From Arthrobacter humicola (lineage in GTDB: Bacteria > Actinomycetota > Actinomycetes > Actinomycetales > Micrococcaceae), in contig NZ_JAFKON010000003.1 of the NCBI RefSeq assembly GCF_022803015.1, positions 310,001-374,000 on the forward strand: a DNA stretch of 64,000 nucleotides. The letters are read 5' to 3'. The position numbers and the translations under genes are program-made. The first letter of the stretch is position 1, and each line of letters starts with the position of its first letter. Positions 1 to 11,401 of the stretch are shown here, in pieces. The notes under the pieces were generated by a model. That model saw only the letters and a list, made by a program, of their open reading frames with translations, was not told the origin of the DNA and ran no database searches.

Positions 1-741
1 AGGCCAGGAGGCCATAATCCGCCCGGCGACGGCGGCCGCCGCGAACACCAGCGCGGCTGCCCGGAAGAGCCGCTGGGCGGGCGGGTCGGCGACTTCGCGG
101 TAGCTGGTCCGGGGCCCCGGGCTGCCGAAGCCGCGGGCGTCGAGCGCCTGGGCCCGGCTTCCGGCGTCGTCAATCAGTGCCAGGACCAGCGGCACCATCT
201 GCAGACGGAGGGTGCCGAGGCGGGACAGCAGGCCGCGTCCGCCCACCATCCCGCGGGTTTCCTGGGCCTGCCGGATCCGGTCCAGGCGGCCCGCGACGGC
301 GGGCAGGAGGGTGAGCGTGGAGGCCAGGACGAAGCCGAACTGCGGCGGGATCCTACGCCCGGCGAGGGCGGAGACGAGGTCGGGGACGCTCACGGTGAAG
401 GAAAAGAGCAGGAATACCAGCACGCAGGCCGTGGTCCGGGTTCCCAGCTCCAGTGCGAAGCCCAGACCCTCGGCCGTGACCCTCGCCGGGCCCCACTGGG
501 CCAGCACGGTCTGGCCCTCAGGGAAGAAGAGGCCGTGCAGCACCAGCAGGGACAGGCACAGGGGCGTCAGGATCACGGCTCCTGCGGTCAGGACGCGCCC
601 CGCAATGCCATGGCGCGCGGCAAGGATCACCGCGGCGAGGGCCACGGCGACAGACAACGGCCAATACGCGGCCGCCGTCGTGACGACGGCGGCGCATACG
701 GCGAGGGTCAGCGTGGTGAAGGGGTGCAGTCGCGGTGTCAT
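1..741 (-). CDS. ECF transporter transmembrane (T) component, CbiQ family, partial
   Basis: This is probably the membrane coupling (T) subunit of an energy-coupling factor vitamin or micronutrient importer. The reading frame begins at an ATG (MTPRLHPFTT) and runs off the left edge, so the C-terminus is missing; 247 codons are visible. It shows several hydrophobic segments and, in its second half, Arg/Ala/Gly-rich stretches (ETRGM, ALDARGFGSPG) of the kind that form the cytoplasmic coupling helices of CbiQ proteins. It lies 50 bp downstream of an S-component gene on the same strand, so the two are probably co-transcribed. An ATPase gene would be expected nearby but is not in the window. Confidence 0.8.
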   Translation of the reverse strand, partial: MTPRLHPFTTLTLAVCAAVVTTAAAYWPLSVAVALAAVILAARHGIAGRVLTAGAVILTPLCLSLLVLHGLFFPEGQTVLAQWGPARVTAEGLGFALELGTRTTACVLVFLLFSFTVSVPDLVSALAGRRIPPQFGFVLASTLTLLPAVAGRLDRIRQAQETRGMVGGRGLLSRLGTLRLQMVPLVLALIDDAGSRAQALDARGFGSPGPRTSYREVADPPAQRLFRAAALVFAAAAVAGRIMASWP

Positions 742-791
742 GGTCGCTGTGTCAGTGTCGCAGGGTCGGGGTGTCCCAGCCGCCGCGGGGC

Positions 792-1613
792 TCAGGCGTC
801 CGGTGCTGCCGGGGCCTTGCCGGCGAGCACCCGGTAGCGCCGCACGAAGGGGAACTGGAAGGTGGTGCGGCGGGGCAGGGCGTAGGCGAGCAGCGCCGCG
901 ATGGTGAAGACGATCGCCTTGTCCATGGGGTCGGAAATCAGTGCCTGCTTGGTGATGGCGGCCAGGAGGGTATCGCCCATGGCGCGGAAGGCGCTGACGA
1001 TCGCCCCGGTACCCAGCCCTGACGTGCCGCCAAAGACGAACGCGGCGATCGGGGCGGAGACGACGCCGGCCAGGATGCCGGTGACGAAGCCGGCGACGGG
1101 GGCGAGGTAGAAGCGGCGGAACAGGCCGCCGCGGGCGGCCATGCCGGCGAGGAAGCCGATGAGGGCGGCACCGGCGGCGAACGGCAGGACGGTGGGGTTG
1201 AAGAAGGACCAGACGATGCTGCACAGCGCGCCTGTGGCGGCGCCCGCTGCGGGTCCGGCGAGGACGGCGATCAGGACGGTGCCGATCGCGTCGATGTAGA
1301 ACGGCAGGCCCGTGCTGCCCATCAGCTGTCCGAGGACCACGTTCAGGACCAGTGCCACCGGGATGAGGACCACGGTGGAGGTGGGCAGCGCCGGCAGGAC
1401 GGCCGCAATCAGCAGCACTGCGCCGAGCAGGAAGCCGCCGAGGGCAACGAGGGCCGAGAAGCTGGCCGGGCCGTTGGCAATGTCGGCGGGCTGGGTCAAC
1501 ACCAGGAAGATGTAGGTGGCGGCGATGGCGGCGGCCCCGGCGATTTCGAGCAGGCGGCGCCTGCGGCCGGCCGCCTGTCCAGGGGCAATGATGGTGAGGG
1601 CTGGCTGTGACAT
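792..1613 (-). CDS. ECF transporter S component
   Basis: This is the likely substrate-binding membrane subunit of the ECF importer. It is about 273 residues of nearly continuous hydrophobic helices after a short polar N-terminus. The start MSQPALTI is chosen because AAAGGA lies 9 nt upstream; the frame stays open for 14 codons further upstream without a ribosome site. The T-component gene follows. A nucleoside hydrolase gene lies upstream on the same strand, which hints at a nucleoside- or base-derived ligand, but this is inference only. The substrate cannot be read from the sequence. Confidence 0.75.
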   Translation of the reverse strand: MSQPALTIIAPGQAAGRRRRLLEIAGAAAIAATYIFLVLTQPADIANGPASFSALVALGGFLLGAVLLIAAVLPALPTSTVVLIPVALVLNVVLGQLMGSTGLPFYIDAIGTVLIAVLAGPAAGAATGALCSIVWSFFNPTVLPFAAGAALIGFLAGMAARGGLFRRFYLAPVAGFVTGILAGVVSAPIAAFVFGGTSGLGTGAIVSAFRAMGDTLLAAITKQALISDPMDKAIVFTIAALLAYALPRRTTFQFPFVRRYRVLAGKAPAAPDA

Positions 1614-1666
1614 GAGGGGTGTTCCTTTGGCTGGGTGCAACAAGTTCCGCCTCATGTCACCTCGGC

Positions 1667-1704
1667 GCAGCTACCATCCTAGCGAGCGGCGACCCTCCTA
1701 GCGA
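1667..1704 (-). repeat. 19-bp tandem repeat in the ECF operon promoter region
   Basis: On the minus strand two 19-bp units sit head to tail: TCGCTAGGAGGGTCGCCGC and TCGCTAGGATGGTAGCTGC (16 of 19 positions match). The downstream unit contains TAGGAT, a plausible actinobacterial -10 element about 65 bp before the S-component start. The repeat may be a duplicated promoter core or a tandem regulator site. Confidence 0.6.
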
Positions 1705-1757
1705 TCCGCAGACTCCTGCGGGCACTCCCCGCATTGGCGCAGCCATACTGTCCGGTT

Positions 1758-2804
1758 TCAGCCCGTCGGCGTCCGGCGTCCCACCTCCCGGGCCAGGGCG
1801 CCGATCGAGGAAATCAATTCGTCGAAGCAGTGCCCGGGGTTGTTGTCGGAGACGATCCTGGCGTTCGGCGCCAACCCCCACAGCCCGCGGAAATCGGCCA
1901 CCGTGGTACCCATCAGCAGGGGCGAATCCGTTTCGACGTCGACCGTGGCCGGCCGGGTGGCGAACGGTGTGCGCCCCGCTGCGGCGCAGGCCGCGAAGGC
2001 GTCGTGCACGTGCGCCACATAGCCTTGGTCATAGAGCCGGTGAAATTCCATATAGAAGCGCAGGGCGTCGGACAGGCACGCGACGAGGGGGTTCCCGGAC
2101 CGGCTGCGCTGGCCTTCGGGCTGCTCGGGGAGGACGAGTTCGGGCTCCGGTGCACCGGCGGCCTCGCCAAGCCGGCGCAGGTGCTCCGGGTGCATCTCGA
2201 TCCGCTCGGTCATTTCCAGGGCACACAGGATCGGCAGTTTGTCCTCGGGCAGGCCCCGGTAGGCGGCAAACACCTCCTTGGCGGCATGCGGATCCACCGA
2301 GGTGTTCCATTCGGCCGTCGGGGTGGTGTTGCCCTGGTAGTAGAAGCTGCCGCCCATGATCACAAGTCCCTTGAGCAGCCGGGGAAGTTCCGGTTCCCGG
2401 CGCAGGGCCAGGGCGAAGTTGGTCAGCGGTCCGGTGATCAGGCCGGTGAGCTCCCCCGGGTGCGCCCGCACCTCCTCGACCCAGACGTCGACGGCGTGCC
2501 GCGCCGAGATCTGCTGGCGCGGCGGCGGCAGCTCGGCGTAGCCGATGCCCTGCGGCCCGTGGGTCTCCTCGGTGGTGACCAGCGGGATCTCCAGCGGGAC
2601 CTCGGCGCCGATGGCCACCTCGATGCCCTCGCGGCCGCACAGCTCCAGCAGGGTCAGGTTGTTCAGCGCCACCTGCCGGGCCCCGACGTTCCCGGCGGTG
2701 CACGTGATCGCCTGGATGTGGACCTCGGGCCGGGACAGCAGGTAGACCAGGGCCAGGGCGTCGTCGATCCCGGTGTCGACGTCCATCAGGATTGAATGCG
2801 TCAC
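1758..2804 (-). CDS. nucleoside hydrolase (IunH family)
   Basis: This enzyme hydrolyses the N-glycosidic bond of a nucleoside to release base and ribose. It carries the calcium-binding aspartate cluster DVDTGIDDAL at residues 8-17, followed by GPLTNFAL and an IMGGSF segment, all typical of the IunH/RihA family. The length of 348 aa is somewhat above the usual 310-330, owing to a long C-terminus. It lies 35 bp after the aldo/keto reductase gene on the same strand and 144 bp before the ECF genes. Specificity (purine, pyrimidine or a salvaged modified nucleoside such as a queuosine precursor) cannot be decided from sequence. Confidence 0.9.
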   Translation of the reverse strand: MTHSILMDVDTGIDDALALVYLLSRPEVHIQAITCTAGNVGARQVALNNLTLLELCGREGIEVAIGAEVPLEIPLVTTEETHGPQGIGYAELPPPRQQISARHAVDVWVEEVRAHPGELTGLITGPLTNFALALRREPELPRLLKGLVIMGGSFYYQGNTTPTAEWNTSVDPHAAKEVFAAYRGLPEDKLPILCALEMTERIEMHPEHLRRLGEAAGAPEPELVLPEQPEGQRSRSGNPLVACLSDALRFYMEFHRLYDQGYVAHVHDAFAACAAAGRTPFATRPATVDVETDSPLLMGTTVADFRGLWGLAPNARIVSDNNPGHCFDELISSIGALAREVGRRTPTG

Positions 2805-2839
2805 GGCAGGTTCCGCCGCGCCGGCGCTTGCAGCACTGT

Positions 2840-3817
2840 TCAGAACAGCGCCACCTTGGGCGTGCGCGGGAAGAGGTCGTCCAGCTCGGCGAGGTCGGCA
2901 TGGCTGGGTTTCCAGGCCACGGCGGCGGCGTTCTGGCGTACCTGCTCCGGGGTGGTGGCGCCGGCGATGACGCTGCTGACGGACGGCTGGGCGGCCAGCC
3001 AGGAGAAGGCCACCTGGACTTCGTTGAGCCCGCGGTCGGCGGCGAACTTGCCGAAGGCACCCAGCTGTTCCCAGTCGGCGTCGTGGACCAGGTTGGTGCG
3101 GGTGTGGCTGAGCCGGCTTCCCTCGGGGGCCTGGCCGGCGGAGTATTTGCCGGTCAGCAGGCCGTTGGCGAGCGGGAAGTACGGCAGGACGCCCAGGCCG
3201 TAGGCCTCGGCTGCAGGGGTGACCTCGAGTTCGGCGCGCCGGTCCAGCAGGTTGTAGTGGTTCTGGCTGGAGATGAAGCGGGCTCCCCCGCGGGCGCGTG
3301 CCACGTACTCGGCCTCGGCGATCTGCCAGCCGGCCCGGTTGGAGTGGCCGATGTAGCGGACCTTGCCGCTGGTGACGAGGTCGTCGAGGGCCGAGAGCGT
3401 CTCGTCGATGGGCGTGAGCGGGTCCGGGGTGTGGAACTGGTAGAGGTCGATCCAGTCCGTACCGAGCCGGCGCAGCGAGGCCTCCGCCGCCTTGATGATG
3501 TAGCGGCGGGATCCGCGCGCACCGAAGTCCTCGCCGTTGGCGCCGCGCATGTCCATGCCGAACTTCGTGCCGATGACCGCATCGTCGCGGCGGGAACCGA
3601 GGGCCTTGCCGAGCATTGACTCGCTGAGGCCGGGCTCGCGGCCGTAGGCGTCCGCGACGTCAAAGAAGGTGATCCCGGCGTCGAGCGCCGCGTGCACGAC
3701 GGCGTCGGTGCCTTCCTGCGATTCAGTCACGGTCCCGGACCGGCCCAGGTTGTTGCAGCCAAGTCCCACGACAGAGACGGACAGTCCGGAAGTTCCAACG
3801 CGGCGGTATTCAGTCAT
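2840..3817 (-). CDS. aldo/keto reductase
   Basis: A 325-aa NAD(P)H-dependent oxidoreductase of the aldo/keto reductase superfamily (TIM barrel), similar to general stress / Kv-beta type members. The catalytic tetrad is visible: D and Y in FFDVADAYG near residue 53-58, K in GTKFG near 85, and H in YQFHTPD near 130. A C-terminal NADP-binding segment, SSVIAGATTPEQV, is present. It is the first gene of a two-gene unit with the nucleoside hydrolase. The physiological substrate is unknown. Confidence 0.88.
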   Translation of the reverse strand: MTEYRRVGTSGLSVSVVGLGCNNLGRSGTVTESQEGTDAVVHAALDAGITFFDVADAYGREPGLSESMLGKALGSRRDDAVIGTKFGMDMRGANGEDFGARGSRRYIIKAAEASLRRLGTDWIDLYQFHTPDPLTPIDETLSALDDLVTSGKVRYIGHSNRAGWQIAEAEYVARARGGARFISSQNHYNLLDRRAELEVTPAAEAYGLGVLPYFPLANGLLTGKYSAGQAPEGSRLSHTRTNLVHDADWEQLGAFGKFAADRGLNEVQVAFSWLAAQPSVSSVIAGATTPEQVRQNAAAVAWKPSHADLAELDDLFPRTPKVALF

Positions 3818-3888
3818 GGTTTTAGCCTATATCGCCCCGGCGGGTGTCCCGGCCAGGCCGCCGCGGGCGGCGGAGGAGCGGACCCCCG

Positions 3889-4107
3889 CTACCCTGCCGG
3901 CAGCTTCAGCCCGTGCTCGTCCATGGCGTCCTGGAGCTGCGCGAGGGTCCGGGGGCAGACGCCCGGCATCCCGGCAAGCCGGCGCCGGCCAAGCTGCACG
4001 AGGTTTTCGAGGGTCTCGATCCCGGCGTGCGCGAGCGACTTTCGCGCCGGCGCCGCGAGTCCCGCGGGCAGCGGGGTGCAGCCTGGTTTCGAGGGTTTGC
4101 GCGTCAT
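3889..4107 (-). CDS. small helix-hairpin-helix protein resembling RpoA C-terminal domain
   Basis: A 72-aa basic protein. Residues about 22-70 (KSLAHAGIETLENLVQLG, then RRRLAGMPGVCPRTLAQL) follow the pattern of the RNA polymerase alpha-subunit C-terminal domain and related helix-hairpin-helix modules: an L-x-x-x-GI-x-T-x-x-x-L helix, then an MPG turn, then a helix ending in a short hydrophobic tail. It would bind DNA or a protein partner without any catalytic domain. It stands alone, 71 bp from the aldo/keto reductase start. Family placement rests on pattern similarity only. Confidence 0.6.
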   Translation of the reverse strand: MTRKPSKPGCTPLPAGLAAPARKSLAHAGIETLENLVQLGRRRLAGMPGVCPRTLAQLQDAMDEHGLKLPAG

Positions 4108-4173
4108 TGCGTTGCCTTTCAGTCCGTGCCCCCAAACTGGTGTGAGCCGTGCCCGGCTCCTTGCCCGTGCTGC

Positions 4174-4731
4174 CTAAAGCGTGAAGCTGTTTGCCGGCTT
4201 CGGCGAGTGCTTGAGCTTGAAAGTATCCTCGCCAAACGGCGCGGCGCCAATGCTCAGTTTGGTGAAGTCGAGGTCTTCGCCGCGGATGCAGACCTTGATG
4301 GCGTTGACGGTCTTATTCACGTCCGGGGTGAGGCAGAAGATGTTGAGCCGGGCGTCGGAAAATTCGCTGCGGTCCACGATCCCCAGGCCCCGCCAGGCCA
4401 GATGGCTGATCAGGGCGTCTTTGGCTTTTTCCTCGAGGTACCGGTCGCGGCTGGTCCCCTCCTTGGTCTTCAGCGCGTACTGGGCTACTACCCAGGACTG
4501 TTCCTCCGCCGGAATTTCGGCGTAGCCGTCCTCGGCGCACTGCGCCGCGAAGGCGTCCATGAGGCGCTCCGCCGCCTCGGCGTCCGCGACGTCGGTCTCG
4601 TCCGTCTTGCTCTGGTGTCCGACGACGCCGTGGTTCATCACGAACTGGCTGTAGTCCTCATCAAACCAGGCCTCCCTGAAGTGCAGGGTGCCCTCTTCGT
4701 CACGCTTGTAAACTCTGATAATTCCACTCAT
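4174..4731 (-). CDS. hypothetical protein (185 aa)
   Basis: I do not recognise this family. The protein is acidic, has no signal peptide or membrane segment, and begins MSGIIRVYKRDEEGTLHFREAWFD. The ORF is supported by actinobacterial codon use and by the revcomp sequence GGAAGGAACTGGCAT just before the ATG. The repeated Asp/Glu/Ala-rich middle and a beta-rich C-terminal half suggest a soluble cytoplasmic protein. It lies between the alpha-CTD-like gene and dxs, all on the same strand. Confidence 0.6.
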   Translation of the reverse strand: MSGIIRVYKRDEEGTLHFREAWFDEDYSQFVMNHGVVGHQSKTDETDVADAEAAERLMDAFAAQCAEDGYAEIPAEEQSWVVAQYALKTKEGTSRDRYLEEKAKDALISHLAWRGLGIVDRSEFSDARLNIFCLTPDVNKTVNAIKVCIRGEDLDFTKLSIGAAPFGEDTFKLKHSPKPANSFTL

Positions 4732-4805
4732 ATGCCAGTTCCTTCCTGGGCCGTCCGGCGCCGGATTCAGTGGCGCCCACGGGTAGTGCTCAACGGATGT
4801 GCTGG

Positions 4806-6779
4806 CTACAGCTGCGGGATGCTGCCGGTGCTGGGGTGTTCCTGGCCGGGCAAGGGGCGCGCAAACGGCACCTTGGTGCCCAGGACCTGGGCGACGACGT
4901 CGTGCGTGATCTGCTGGGCGGTCAGGCCCACGCGTTCGAGCACCTGGCTGCGCGTGCCGTGTTCGAGGAACTCGACCGGCAGGCCCACCTCGTTGAGGGC
5001 GGTGTCGACGCCCGCGGCACGCATCTCCTGGCGGATCCGGGAACCGACGCCGCCGGCCCGCACTCCGTCCTCAATGCAAATGACCAGGCGGTGGCGCGCG
5101 GCGAGATCGATGATGGACTGCCGGACCGGGAGGACCCAGCGCGGATCCACCACCGTGGAGCTGATGCCCTGGGCACCGAGCCGGCCGGAGACGTCCAGAG
5201 CGAGTTCTGACATGGCGCCCACGCTGACGATCAGGACGTCGTTCTCGCTCGAGCCCGCGGGCCGGCGGGCCAGCACGTCCACGCCGTCCTCCAGGCGTTC
5301 GACCGCATCGACTTCGGGGCCGACGTTGCCCTTAGAGTAGCGGAGCACGCTCGGGGCGTCTTCAATGGCCACAGCCTCGCGCAGTTCCTCCCGCAGCCGG
5401 GTGGCGTCGCGCGGCGCGGCGAGGTGCAGCCCGGGGACGATCTGGACCATGGCCATGTCCCACATGCCGTGATGGCTTGCGCCGTCGGGTCCGGTGACGC
5501 CGGCCCGGTCCAGCACGATCGTGACGCCGGCTTTGTGCAGGGCGACATCCATCAGCAGCTGGTCGAAGGCACGGTTCAGGAACGTCGCGTAGACCGCGAC
5601 CACCGGGTGCAGTCCCCCGAACGCCATGCCGGCAGCCGAGGTGAGGGCGTGCTGCTCGGCGATGCCGACGTCGAACACGCGCTCCGGGTGCCGGGCGGCG
5701 AACTTGTGTAGCCCGACCGGAATCAGCATGGCACCGGTAATCCCGACGATGTCCTGGCGCTCGTCGGCGATGTCGGCGATCTCGTCGGCGAACACCGCGG
5801 TCCAGGACTTCGCGCCACCGGCCTCGGTGGGTGCGCCGGTCTCCGGATCGATGATCCCCACGGCATGGAACTGGTCCGCTTCATGGGCGCGGGCCGGGGC
5901 GTAGCCGTGGCCCTTTTCCGTCATGGCGTGCACGATCACGGGGCCGGCATAGTTCTTGGCGGTGGACAGGGCGTTTTCCATGGCCTGGAGGTCGTGGCCG
6001 TCGACGGGACCGATGTACTTCATGCCGAGGTCCTCGAACATGCCCTGCGGGGCCCACCAGTCCTTGATGCCCTTCTTCATGGCGTGCAGGCTCTTGTACG
6101 TGAACTGCCCCGCGGGGCCGCCCTTCTGCAGTTTGCGCTTCCACCACTCGAGCGTGCCTTCATAGGAGGGCGCGGCCCGGAGGGAATCGATGGTGGGGCG
6201 CAGGGACGCCAGGTAGTCGGCGAACCCGCCGACCGTCGGGGCGTAGGAGCGGCCGTTGTCGTTGACCACGATCACGACACGGCGTTTCTTGTCCGCCGCG
6301 ATGTTGTTGATGGCCTCCCACGCCATGCCGCCGGTCAGGGCGCCGTCGCCCACCACCGCGACGACGAAGCGGTCGCCGTCGCCGGTCAGCTGCCGGGCGC
6401 GCGAGATGCCGTCGGCCCAGGACAGCGAGGAAGACGCGTGCGAGCTTTCGACGATGTCGTGCTCGGATTCGGCGCGGTCCGGGTAGCCGGACATGCCGCC
6501 CTGCTGGCGGAGCGTGCTGAAATCCTGCCGTCCGGTGAGGAGCTTGTGCACGTAGGACTGGTGCCCTGTGTCGAAGACAATGCTGTCGCGGGGGGAATCG
6601 AAGATCCGGTGCACCGCGATGGTGAGCTCGACGACGCCGAGGTTCGGGCCCAGGTGCCCTCCCGTCCGGGAGACGTTGCCGATCAGGAAATCCCTGACCT
6701 CGGCTGCCAGCTGATCCAGCTGCGCCCCGGACAACTTACTCAGGTCCTGCGGATTCCGGATGGTGTCCAAGATTCCCAA
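4806..6779 (-). CDS. dxs: 1-deoxy-D-xylulose-5-phosphate synthase
   Basis: First enzyme of the MEP isoprenoid pathway: thiamine-diphosphate-dependent condensation of pyruvate and glyceraldehyde 3-phosphate. The 657-aa length fits the family. Visible motifs are [12 protein letters not shown] near the N-terminus, the ThDP motif [16 protein letters not shown] near residues 143-158, the catalytic region DVGIAEQHA, and the transketolase C-terminal domain. Translation starts at TTG (MGILDTI), supported by GAAGGAGG just upstream. It follows acnA on the same strand but is separated from it by a strong hairpin, so it probably has its own promoter. Confidence 0.96.
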   Translation of the reverse strand: MGILDTIRNPQDLSKLSGAQLDQLAAEVRDFLIGNVSRTGGHLGPNLGVVELTIAVHRIFDSPRDSIVFDTGHQSYVHKLLTGRQDFSTLRQQGGMSGYPDRAESEHDIVESSHASSSLSWADGISRARQLTGDGDRFVVAVVGDGALTGGMAWEAINNIAADKKRRVVIVVNDNGRSYAPTVGGFADYLASLRPTIDSLRAAPSYEGTLEWWKRKLQKGGPAGQFTYKSLHAMKKGIKDWWAPQGMFEDLGMKYIGPVDGHDLQAMENALSTAKNYAGPVIVHAMTEKGHGYAPARAHEADQFHAVGIIDPETGAPTEAGGAKSWTAVFADEIADIADERQDIVGITGAMLIPVGLHKFAARHPERVFDVGIAEQHALTSAAGMAFGGLHPVVAVYATFLNRAFDQLLMDVALHKAGVTIVLDRAGVTGPDGASHHGMWDMAMVQIVPGLHLAAPRDATRLREELREAVAIEDAPSVLRYSKGNVGPEVDAVERLEDGVDVLARRPAGSSENDVLIVSVGAMSELALDVSGRLGAQGISSTVVDPRWVLPVRQSIIDLAARHRLVICIEDGVRAGGVGSRIRQEMRAAGVDTALNEVGLPVEFLEHGTRSQVLERVGLTAQQITHDVVAQVLGTKVPFARPLPGQEHPSTGSIPQL

Positions 6780-6917
6780 CGGCCCCTCCTTCGGGTGGTA
6801 GACATGCCTTTTAACTCTAACGCCTCCGGGCAGGCCGCCGCGCCGGAGGCCAGCACCGGCGCCCTGCCCGGCCCCTCCCCCGCTCCAGATCCAGTACCCA
6901 CGGCCGAAAGCGGAAAC

Positions 6918-6958
6918 GCAACGGCCCCGGCCGGTCAGTGACCGGCCGGGGCCGTTGC
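6918..6958. terminator. near-perfect 20-bp hairpin after acnA
   Basis: Two 20-nt arms beginning GCAACGGCCCC and ending GGGGCCGTTGC pair perfectly around a single unpaired base. On the minus strand a weakly T-rich stretch (GTTTCCGCTTT) follows. It lies 31 bp past the acnA stop and upstream of dxs, so it most likely terminates acnA transcription. Confidence 0.75.
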
Positions 6959-6989
6959 ATGCGTTACCGGAGCGTGCCCGGCAGCTCCG

Positions 6990-9803
<2,814 letters not shown>

Positions 9804-9856
9804 CGCAGGACTCCTCTCGCAACAGTTTCATCTTTGTCGCGCTACTGGACCCTTGC

Positions 9857-9876
9857 TAGTTAGGTCGGCCTAACTA
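9857..9876. promoter_or_regulatory. iron-box-like palindrome upstream of acnA
   Basis: The sequence TAGTTAGGTCGGCCTAACTA is an inverted repeat with 8-bp arms and a 4-bp centre, 54 bp before the acnA start. It matches about 14 of 19 positions of the DtxR/IdeR consensus TTAGGTTAGCCTAACCTAA. Control of an iron-sulfur aconitase by an iron regulator is plausible but inferred. Confidence 0.5.
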
Positions 9877-9947
9877 ATACAGGCATCGGTACATCAGGGT
9901 ACGCAATGCAGGTAAGAACGCAGGGAACGGCCGCTAAATCAACGCAG

Positions 9948-9981
9948 GTGGTTAATTCAACGCCAGTACTCAATTAACCAC
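9948..9981. promoter_or_regulatory. second palindrome upstream of acnA
   Basis: GTGGTTAATT and AATTAACCAC form perfect 10-bp arms around a 14-bp spacer containing CCAGTACT. It is AT-rich against a GC-rich background and lies about 150 bp before acnA, so it is a candidate operator for an unidentified dimeric regulator. Confidence 0.45.
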
Positions 9982-10027
9982 TGATGATGGAGCGCGACGA
10001 CGGACTACTACGCCCATCCTAGTGGCA

Positions 10028-11401
10028 TCACGGTTGAGGAGTCAGCAACGCCACAGTCTCCATGTGGTGGGTATGCGGGTACAGGTCGAAGGCACGCAGC
10101 CCGGCCAGGCCCCAGCCGCCCTGCCGGAAATAGCCAAGGTCGCGGGCGAATGAGGCCGGATCGCAGGAGACGTAGGCGACGGCCCGGGGACCGGTGTCGA
10201 TCAGCTGTTTGACTACCGCCTTGCCGGCACCTGCGCGTGGCGGGTCCAGGATCAGGGCGTCGAAGTTGCGGGGTTTCTGCCTTAGCACGCGCTCCACACG
10301 GCCCTGGACGATCTCGACCTGGGCGGCGTCGTGCAGGTTCTTGCGTGCATCGCGGCTGGTTCCGGGTGCTCCCTCGACCGAGAGCACGGATCCGGTCACG
10401 CCCACGGCATCGGCCAGCGGTGCCGTGAACAGTCCGGCCCCGGCGTACAGGTCCGCCACCACCGAGCCCGGCGCGAGGTAGCCGCCGTCGTGCAGGAAGC
10501 CGGTGACGGCGCCGACGAGTGTCTCCGGGGCATCCCGGTGGATCTGCCAGAAGCCGTCGCCGGTAACCCGGTACTCGTGGCCCGCGGCGGACTCCTGGAC
10601 GTAGGTGCGGCCGCGCAACTGCAGCACCTCGCCGGTGGCCGGGTCCAGGCTGGCGACCGAGACGTCGTCGGGCAGCTGGGCCAGGATGCCGCTGAGCCGC
10701 TTGGACCGGGTTCCCGGGGCTGGCACCAGCAGCACCAGCGGCCGGGAGCCGTTCGCCGGGGCGGCGACCTCGACCCGGTCGATGCCCTGCAGGTCGATGT
10801 CCCAGAGCCGGAGCGCGTTGATCCCGTCCACGGCCAGCGGCATGTCGCGCACGGGCAGGATGGCATCGGAGCGGTGGGCGTGCATGCCGAGCTTGCCGGC
10901 CGCCGTCACGGCGAAGCCGGCACGCGTCCGCCAGCCCAGGCCGGAAGCGGCCGGCTCCCCCGCGGCCGTGCCGACGGCTTCGACTGTGAGCTGCCCCGCC
11001 GGCGCAAGTTCGACGCCGGCCAGCCGCTTTAGCTGTTCGGCCAGGACCTCGGCTTTGAGACTGCGCTGGCGCGCCAGGGAGATGTGGCCGAGTTCGGCGC
11101 CGCCGACGGGCGGGTGCCGGTGCGACCAGGAACGCGCGGAATCGGCGAGGTCCCAGAAGTGCGGCACCCGGTCCGGGGAGGGCTCCAGTACCTCCACCAC
11201 ATCGGCGCGCCAGAATTTCGCGGCCGGGCCGTCGTCAGTGAGCCGGACACGGACCTTTTCGCCGGGAATCCCGTGCCGGACGAAGATGACGCGTCCCTCG
11301 TGCCGGGCAACGCAGTGCCCGCCGTGGGCGACGGGTCCGACGTCGAGCGTCAGTTCGGTGCGGGTATCGGCGTGGGCGTGCGTCCGGGTGTCGTGGGTCA
11401 T
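10028..11401 (-). CDS. class I SAM-dependent RNA m5U methyltransferase (TrmA/RumA type)
   Basis: Predicted 23S rRNA or tRNA uridine-C5 methyltransferase. An N-terminal TRAM-like OB fold (ELTLDVGPVAHGGHCVARHEGRVIFV) is followed by the SAM-binding fold (VVADLYAGAGLFTAPLA), the DPPRAGAGK motif and the catalytic cysteine in YVSCDPASFARDL near residue 428. The start MTHDTRTHAH is chosen because its ATG overlaps the TGA of the upstream permease gene (ATGA), indicating translational coupling. The iron-sulfur cysteine set of RumA is not evident. The exact target nucleotide is unknown. Confidence 0.85.
   Translation of the reverse strand: MTHDTRTHAHADTRTELTLDVGPVAHGGHCVARHEGRVIFVRHGIPGEKVRVRLTDDGPAAKFWRADVVEVLEPSPDRVPHFWDLADSARSWSHRHPPVGGAELGHISLARQRSLKAEVLAEQLKRLAGVELAPAGQLTVEAVGTAAGEPAASGLGWRTRAGFAVTAAGKLGMHAHRSDAILPVRDMPLAVDGINALRLWDIDLQGIDRVEVAAPANGSRPLVLLVPAPGTRSKRLSGILAQLPDDVSVASLDPATGEVLQLRGRTYVQESAAGHEYRVTGDGFWQIHRDAPETLVGAVTGFLHDGGYLAPGSVVADLYAGAGLFTAPLADAVGVTGSVLSVEGAPGTSRDARKNLHDAAQVEIVQGRVERVLRQKPRNFDALILDPPRAGAGKAVVKQLIDTGPRAVAYVSCDPASFARDLGYFRQGGWGLAGLRAFDLYPHTHHMETVALLTPQP

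Noticed and set aside
3844..5340. 498-codon plus-strand frame over three minus-strand genes
   Set aside because: It spans dxs, an orphan gene and the alpha-CTD-like gene antisense, has no domain, and changes composition at gene borders.
6804..6941. Plus-strand 45-codon frame starting [10 protein letters not shown] between dxs and acnA
   Set aside because: It lacks a ribosome site, is Pro/Ala-rich low complexity, and its end lies inside the acnA terminator hairpin.
9948..9981. AcnR operator upstream of acnA
   Set aside because: Only the half-like CAGTAC is present; the corynebacterial AcnR palindrome is not matched and no acnR gene is adjacent.
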